The position numbers and the translations under genes were made by a program. From Methanosarcinales archaeon (GTDB lineage Archaea; Halobacteriota; Syntropharchaeia; Alkanophagales; Methanospirareceae), in the NCBI GenBank assembly GCA_025464345.1, contig JAODGP010000067.1, positions 1 to 9,644 of the forward strand: a stretch of 9,644 bases of DNA, in the 5' to 3' direction. Of this stretch, positions 6,329 to 9,644 are shown one piece after another. Within the stretch, counting starts at the first letter, position 1. Every line of letters begins with the position of its first letter. Below the pieces are notes generated by a model, which saw nothing but the letters and a program-made list of their open reading frames with translations, had not been told where the DNA came from and made no database searches.

Positions 6329-7585
6329 ATGAGAGAAAAGAGAAGGACGATAGCGGAGATAAATGCAAGAATAGAAAGTGGTGAGGCAGTGGTGATGACT
6401 GCCGATGAGCTATGTAATAGCGTGCGGAATGGCGAGCATGTGGGTTTTGAGGACGTGGACGTTGTTACTTCGGCTACCTGTGGTGTGATGAGCGGTACAT
6501 TTGCTGTTCTTTCTTTCACCGTTGCGGATCGAGGCGAGTTTGAGCACGCGGTAAAGGTCTTCCTGAATGGCGTGCCTGCATTCGTGGGTCCTTGCCCGAA
6601 CGAGCGGCTTGGCATCGTTGACGTAATGGTGTATGGCACGGCACGCAGGGACAAAAAATACGGTGGCGGGCATCTTTTCAGAGCACTGGTCGCACAGGAA
6701 GAGATAGAGGTCGTGGTTGAGACCGTAGAAGGGCGGGAGATAGAAACGACAGCGACACTCGCGGAAATCCCGTTTGCAAGACTCTGCAGCACGAGGAACG
6801 CATTTAAGAACTACTATGCATTCGTAAACGCACAAAAGAGCGAAGTAACTTCGATATTTTCGGTATGCAAATTTAAAGGGGAGTGGAGGGAACTGACATT
6901 CTCTGGCTGTGGCGAATTGAACCCGCTGGAGAAGGATACGTTTATGGATACGATCGGTATAGGCACGAAAATCTTGATGAATGGTGCGGTGGGTTTTGTT
7001 ATCGGCGATGGCACACGGAGTTCTATGGAAAAGCCGAATCTGATGGGTGTTGCAGATATGCACGGTATGCAGCCTGAGTATCTCGGCGGATTTCGCACCT
7101 CTGCGGGACCTGAGGTCTGGACTTCATGGGCAGTTCCTATCCCTGTATTGAACGAGCGAGTGCTGGAAAGCGTCAAAAAACTGGATGAGGATATAAAGCT
7201 GGTTGTCCTGGACGTCCATACCAGACTGCCGGTAGGTGAAACGACCTATGCGGATGTCTGGCGTGACTTTTCCGTGCGGTTCGATCCTGCTGGCTGTATC
7301 GGATGCGAGGAGTGTCAGGTTGCGACCATGTGCCCGCGAGATGCTTTCGATGCCCGGGCTAAGGAAGTGGATGAGGACTTATGCTGCAACTGCGGTGCAT
7401 GCGTGCATCTATGCAAAGCTGGTGCCTTTCACTGTGATCTCGGCGTGGTTACTCTTGCGGGTAGAGAAATTCCGGTCACACTGCGAGAGTCAGATAGAAG
7501 GAGGGCGGCAAAGCTTGCGGAGATGCTGAAGTGGAAGATCTTAGACCGCGATTTCACACTTTCTGAGCCTGTGGGCAAGATTTAG
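6329..7585 (+). CDS. COG1900/HcyBio (DUF39) sulfur-insertion protein fused to a 2x[4Fe-4S] ferredoxin domain
   Basis: A 418-residue protein. Residues about 5-310 match the HcyBio (DUF39, COG1900) family: KRRTIAEINARIESGEAVVMTADEL, then VVTSATCGVMSGTFAVL (Cys51), GPCPNERLGIVDVMVYGTA (Cys89) and FSGCGELNPL (Cys194). In Methanosarcina a COG1900 protein (MA1821), with a separate NIL-ferredoxin partner (MA1822), supports homocysteine formation from aspartate semialdehyde and sulfide, probably through protein-bound persulfide. Residues 320-365 here form a fused ferredoxin: Cys323-x2-326-x2-329-x5-335-Pro (a longer last spacing than usual) and Cys352-x2-355-x2-358-x3-362. No CBS or NIL domain is seen. 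ATG 6329 fits the family N-terminus and lies 4 nt after the previous stop; the frame is open upstream within that gene. Being between an HdrCB-like carrier and cysteate synthase, I infer it acts on sulfoacetaldehyde to form coenzyme M. Homocysteine synthesis remains the main alternative. Confidence 0.88.
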   Translation: MREKRRTIAEINARIESGEAVVMTADELCNSVRNGEHVGFEDVDVVTSATCGVMSGTFAVLSFTVADRGEFEHAVKVFLNGVPAFVGPCPNERLGIVDVMVYGTARRDKKYGGGHLFRALVAQEEIEVVVETVEGREIETTATLAEIPFARLCSTRNAFKNYYAFVNAQKSEVTSIFSVCKFKGEWRELTFSGCGELNPLEKDTFMDTIGIGTKILMNGAVGFVIGDGTRSSMEKPNLMGVADMHGMQPEYLGGFRTSAGPEVWTSWAVPIPVLNERVLESVKKLDEDIKLVVLDVHTRLPVGETTYADVWRDFSVRFDPAGCIGCEECQVATMCPRDAFDARAKEVDEDLCCNCGACVHLCKAGAFHCDLGVVTLAGREIPVTLRESDRRRAAKLAEMLKWKILDRDFTLSEPVGKI

Positions 7586-7587
7586 AA

Positions 7588-8874
7588 ATGACGGGGAAGT
7601 ATCAACTGGTATGTCTGGAATGTGGCAGAACTCTCACGGACAGTTACACGAATAGGTGTCCTGAGGGGCATGAGTCACTGTTAAGGACCGTATATACAAA
7701 GAGGCTGAGGAAACTCACGGGACGTGGAATCTTCAATTATATCGACTGGTTACCGGTAGAGGAGGCATTACCACTAAATTCCTGTCCGATCACATACAAA
7801 AGCGAGGATTTTGGGAGAGAACTTGGTCTGGATAACCTGTATATCAGCTTCAGCGGCTACCTGCCTGAGCGTGGCGCATTTATGAAGACCTGCACGTTCA
7901 AGGAGTTAGAAGCGCTGCCTGCATGCCAGCGTGCGAAAGAGAAGTGCGGGAAGATTCTGGTCGTGCCTTCCGCGGGGAACACGGCAAGGGCGTTCGCCGA
8001 GGTCGCTTCCATGACCGGAATGCCGGTGGTGCTAATAGTGCCAAAGGGTTACCTTTACAGAATATGGACTACTACGGAAAACCACGATAGCATACTCTTA
8101 ATTTCTGTGGACGGCGATTATTCTGATGCGATTGCCGCAGGCAAGGAGATAGCGAAGCTTGACGGGCTAATAGAAGAGGGAGGAGTGAGAAATGTAGCAA
8201 GGCGGGACGGGCTGGGTGTGGTTGAACTTGAAGCTGCATTCTCCATGCATGTATTGCCAGATTACTATTTCCAGGCAGTTGGAAGCGGCACGGGTGCGAT
8301 AGCCGCGTGGGAAGCTTTTAGCAGGCTGATAGGGGATGGTAGATTCGGCAATAAGATGCCAGTGATGGTTATCTCACAGAATTTACCTTTTGCTCCGATG
8401 TTCAGTGCATGGCAAGCTCGCAGAGCGGAGATAATCCCGGATAGGGACATGAGAGATGCCGAAGATGCGATAAAGGAGATGTATGCAGATGTGCTCTCCA
8501 CGCGGAATCCGGCATATTCCATCAAAGGAGGCGTGTATGATATGCTTTCAAGTACGGGTGGGGAGATATACGGGATAACCAACGAAGAATGTCAGTCAGC
8601 GGAGAAGTTATTTGAGAGCGAAGAGGGTGTAGATCTGGATCCCGCGGCGGCTGTAACGGTTGCATCTTTGATAAGAGCCGTTGACGAAGGCTTCGTGGGA
8701 AGAAAGGATAAGATCCTGGTGAATATCACCGGTGGCGGCTACAAGAGGCTGATGGAGGATTGTAATATATGCAGGATAGAGGACCGGGTGGTGCTGAGGC
8801 ATTCATCGGCGCTGGATGAGATTGAGCCAGAGCTGAAGGAATTTTTATATGAGTTGCGGAGTTGCTATACATAA
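7588..8874 (+). CDS. Cysteate synthase (PLP-dependent, threonine synthase family)
   Basis: Replaces phosphate of O-phospho-L-serine with sulfite to give L-cysteate, the first step of the Methanosarcinales-type coenzyme M route (EC 2.5.1.76). The protein has 428 residues. An N-terminal zinc-ribbon-like piece (Cys9, Cys12, Cys24, His28) is followed by SLLRTVY and the RGIFNYIDWLPVEEALP segment. The PLP lysine is Lys105 in FMKTCTFKELEALPACQ; SAGNTARAFAE (128-138) would hold the cofactor ring and GSGTGA (232-237) its phosphate. The GAFMKTC(T/S)FKELEAL block, lacking the GSFKDRG form of true threonine synthases, and the EGVDLDPAAAV and ITGGGYKRL segments are what I recognise as cysteate synthase. 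ATG 7588 lies 2 nt after the preceding stop, so translation is probably coupled. The pathway also needs a cysteate/aspartate aminotransferase to make sulfopyruvate; none is in the window. Threonine synthase is the alternative, made unlikely by the motif and by the comDE context. Confidence 0.91.
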   Translation: MTGKYQLVCLECGRTLTDSYTNRCPEGHESLLRTVYTKRLRKLTGRGIFNYIDWLPVEEALPLNSCPITYKSEDFGRELGLDNLYISFSGYLPERGAFMKTCTFKELEALPACQRAKEKCGKILVVPSAGNTARAFAEVASMTGMPVVLIVPKGYLYRIWTTTENHDSILLISVDGDYSDAIAAGKEIAKLDGLIEEGGVRNVARRDGLGVVELEAAFSMHVLPDYYFQAVGSGTGAIAAWEAFSRLIGDGRFGNKMPVMVISQNLPFAPMFSAWQARRAEIIPDRDMRDAEDAIKEMYADVLSTRNPAYSIKGGVYDMLSSTGGEIYGITNEECQSAEKLFESEEGVDLDPAAAVTVASLIRAVDEGFVGRKDKILVNITGGGYKRLMEDCNICRIEDRVVLRHSSALDEIEPELKEFLYELRSCYT

Positions 8875-8880
8875 AAGCAG

Positions 8881-8885
8881 GGAGG
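8881..8885 (+). promoter_or_regulatory. Ribosome-binding site deciding the flavin-reductase start
   Basis: GGAGG is spaced 6 nt from ATG 8892. It is the strongest such site in the cluster and sets the start at 8892 rather than at an in-frame ATG at 8862 that lies inside the cysteate synthase gene. Confidence 0.7.
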
Positions 8886-8891
8886 ATAAAA

Positions 8892-9440
8892 ATGGAACTC
8901 GAAGAGGGTGCATATCCGAAATTAATGGTTCGACCTACGGTGGTGATCACCACGGTCTCGAAGCGGGGGATACCAAATGCAGCGCCATTCAGCTTTAATT
9001 CACCTATAAGCTTTGACCCGCCACTGTACGGGTTCTCATGCAATCCAGCGCACGACACATGGCGGAACATCCAGGATAACGGTGAATTCGTGGTGAACGT
9101 GGTAAATAAGGGTTTTGGGGAGCTCATGCATGTACTGGAGACTGATTATCCCTATGAGGATAACGAATTGAAGCATGCAGGGCTTACAGAAGAGCGTGCC
9201 AGGACGGTGAGTCCACCGCGAATAAAGGAGGCGATAGCGTGGATAGAATGTAAATTTGAGCAGGGAGTCGAACTGGGCGATCATATCTGGGTGGTAGGAA
9301 GAGTGCAATCCGTGGGTGTGAATGATGAGTACTGGAAAGGGGTACTGGCTGTGGAGAAAGCGAACCCTCTGTGTCATATAGCAGGCGAATTCTTCGCAGC
9401 AGATATGAGAGGAGTGACATACAAACGTGCGAAGAGATAG
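8892..9440 (+). CDS. Flavin reductase-like, FMN-binding split-barrel protein (flavoredoxin family)
   Basis: A 182-residue protein of the DIM6/NTAB (flavin_Reduct) family. Seen: RPTVVITTVSKRGIPNAAPFSFNSPISFDPPLYGFSC near residues 14-50, the typical FMN-binding strand-loop; HDTWRNIQDNGEFVVNVV (about 54-71), usual in archaeal flavoredoxins; and the LGDHIWVVGRV strand near 128-138. Such proteins bind FMN and pass electrons between ferredoxin or hydrogenase partners and sulfur-metabolising or other enzymes; some reduce free flavin. It starts 17 nt after cysteate synthase with a strong ribosome-binding site, so it is probably the last gene of the operon. Being the only flavoprotein in the cluster, it may link cellular electron donors to the HdrCB-like and ferredoxin-domain proteins; that is inference. 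The substrate or partner cannot be read from the sequence. Confidence 0.88.
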   Translation: MELEEGAYPKLMVRPTVVITTVSKRGIPNAAPFSFNSPISFDPPLYGFSCNPAHDTWRNIQDNGEFVVNVVNKGFGELMHVLETDYPYEDNELKHAGLTEERARTVSPPRIKEAIAWIECKFEQGVELGDHIWVVGRVQSVGVNDEYWKGVLAVEKANPLCHIAGEFFAADMRGVTYKRAKR

Positions 9441-9644
9441 TATGCGCGGTGACGAAGAGGAGATAGATCTCACACTCCACACCTCTATTTTTCCAGGCTC
9501 TCCACAGACATACAGGCTGCAGTGTGATAGAAACTGTATCTGCCTGGTCTTCACGCCATCTTTTTTCGATGCTACTTGACCTCCTTTGCACCAAAGGAGG
9601 GATAATCCAGGCATCAGCGGGGGCATACAATAGATGCACTGTCC
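9441..9644. other. Terminal intergenic region, no convincing gene
   Basis: After the flavin reductase gene, this 204-nt stretch holds T-tracts at 9488-9492 and 9561-9566, which could serve as archaeal-style transcription ends for the operon, and the hairpin at 9580-9600. A 45-codon frame from ATG 9442 to 9579 exists but lacks a ribosome-binding site and any recognisable motif. Base composition here is richer in C and T on the + strand than in the genes, consistent with non-coding sequence. Confidence 0.5.
9580..9600. repeat. Perfect 8-bp inverted repeat (hairpin) in the 3' intergenic region
   Basis: CCTCCTTT - GCACC - AAAGGAGG: a perfect 8-bp stem with a 5-nt loop. The right arm reads as a consensus ribosome-binding sequence on the + strand and, because of the symmetry, the left arm does so on the - strand. 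No start codon follows at normal spacing on either strand. A T-run (9561-9566) lies just upstream, not downstream, so it is not a textbook + strand terminator. It could be part of the leader of a gene beyond the window or a transcript-end structure. Confidence 0.5.

Noticed and set aside
6410..7063. 217-codon open frame on the - strand
   Set aside because: It lies entirely opposite the COG1900-ferredoxin gene, whose motifs are unmistakable, and its product has no domain-like pattern. It is a shadow of high-quality coding sequence on the + strand.
7588..8874. Threonine synthase
   Set aside because: Same fold family and similar length, but the lysine motif is TCTFKELEAL rather than the GSFKDRG type, and the gene sits with comDE and COG1900. 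Cysteate synthase fits better.
9442..9579. 45-codon + strand frame one base after the flavin reductase stop
   Set aside because: No ribosome-binding site, a T-run inside its end, and a product without recognisable features apart from three clustered cysteines. Too weak to call a gene.
9036..9639. Two long overlapping open frames on the - strand (196 and 151 codons)
   Set aside because: Most of each is opposite the flavin reductase gene. The products are low-complexity and unlike any family, and there is no ribosome-binding site at their starts with proper spacing.
1..9644. CRISPR arrays, insertion sequences, tRNA or rRNA genes
   Set aside because: I saw no regularly spaced direct repeats, transposase motifs, terminal inverted repeats of element size, or cloverleaf/rRNA-like segments. 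The window is almost fully occupied by housekeeping-type genes on one strand.

Overview
The window looks like a piece of an archaeal chromosome from a methane- or alkane-metabolising euryarchaeote. A methanogen-like lineage or an anaerobic methanotroph (ANME-1/Methanophagales or Syntropharchaeia) would both fit. Three things point there: an archaeal CPSF-type RNase (aCPSF1/FttA), the archaeal aspartate-semialdehyde route into aromatic amino acids (ADH synthase), and genes for making coenzyme M. Having cysteate synthase rather than the phosphosulfolactate genes ComABC is the Methanosarcinales-type solution, also expected in their relatives. The exact lineage is inference; no rRNA or other taxonomic marker is present. 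Every gene I accept is on the + strand.

Left part (1-3030): the 3' end of aCPSF1/FttA; an ADH synthase gene (aroA'); and, 4 nt after it, a large membrane zinc protease of the site-2 type with two PDZ domains. Middle (3031-3677): a short secreted or membrane-anchored protein of unknown function (start re-assigned to 3148), with its own TATA-like box. An intergenic region follows that carries a near-perfect palindrome abutting the TATA box of the next gene.

Right part (3678-9440): what appears to be a coenzyme M cluster. comDE encodes a fused sulfopyruvate decarboxylase and ends in a palindrome plus T-run terminator. A second transcription unit then has its own TATA-like box and four tightly packed genes: an HdrC-HdrB-like iron-sulfur fusion; a COG1900/HcyBio (DUF39) sulfur-insertion protein fused to a two-cluster ferredoxin domain; cysteate synthase; and a small flavin-reductase-like protein. 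Cysteate synthase makes L-cysteate from phosphoserine and sulfite, a transaminase encoded elsewhere would give sulfopyruvate, and ComDE gives sulfoacetaldehyde.

The most interesting point is the last step. Sulfoacetaldehyde to coenzyme M is chemically the same reductive thiolation as aspartate semialdehyde to homocysteine, which COG1900 proteins support in methanogens. The COG1900-ferredoxin fusion, placed between cysteate synthase and an HdrCB-like electron carrier, is therefore a strong candidate for the terminal coenzyme M step with dedicated electron delivery. The last 204 bases (9441-9644) hold only T-tracts, a hairpin and one weak 45-codon reading frame.
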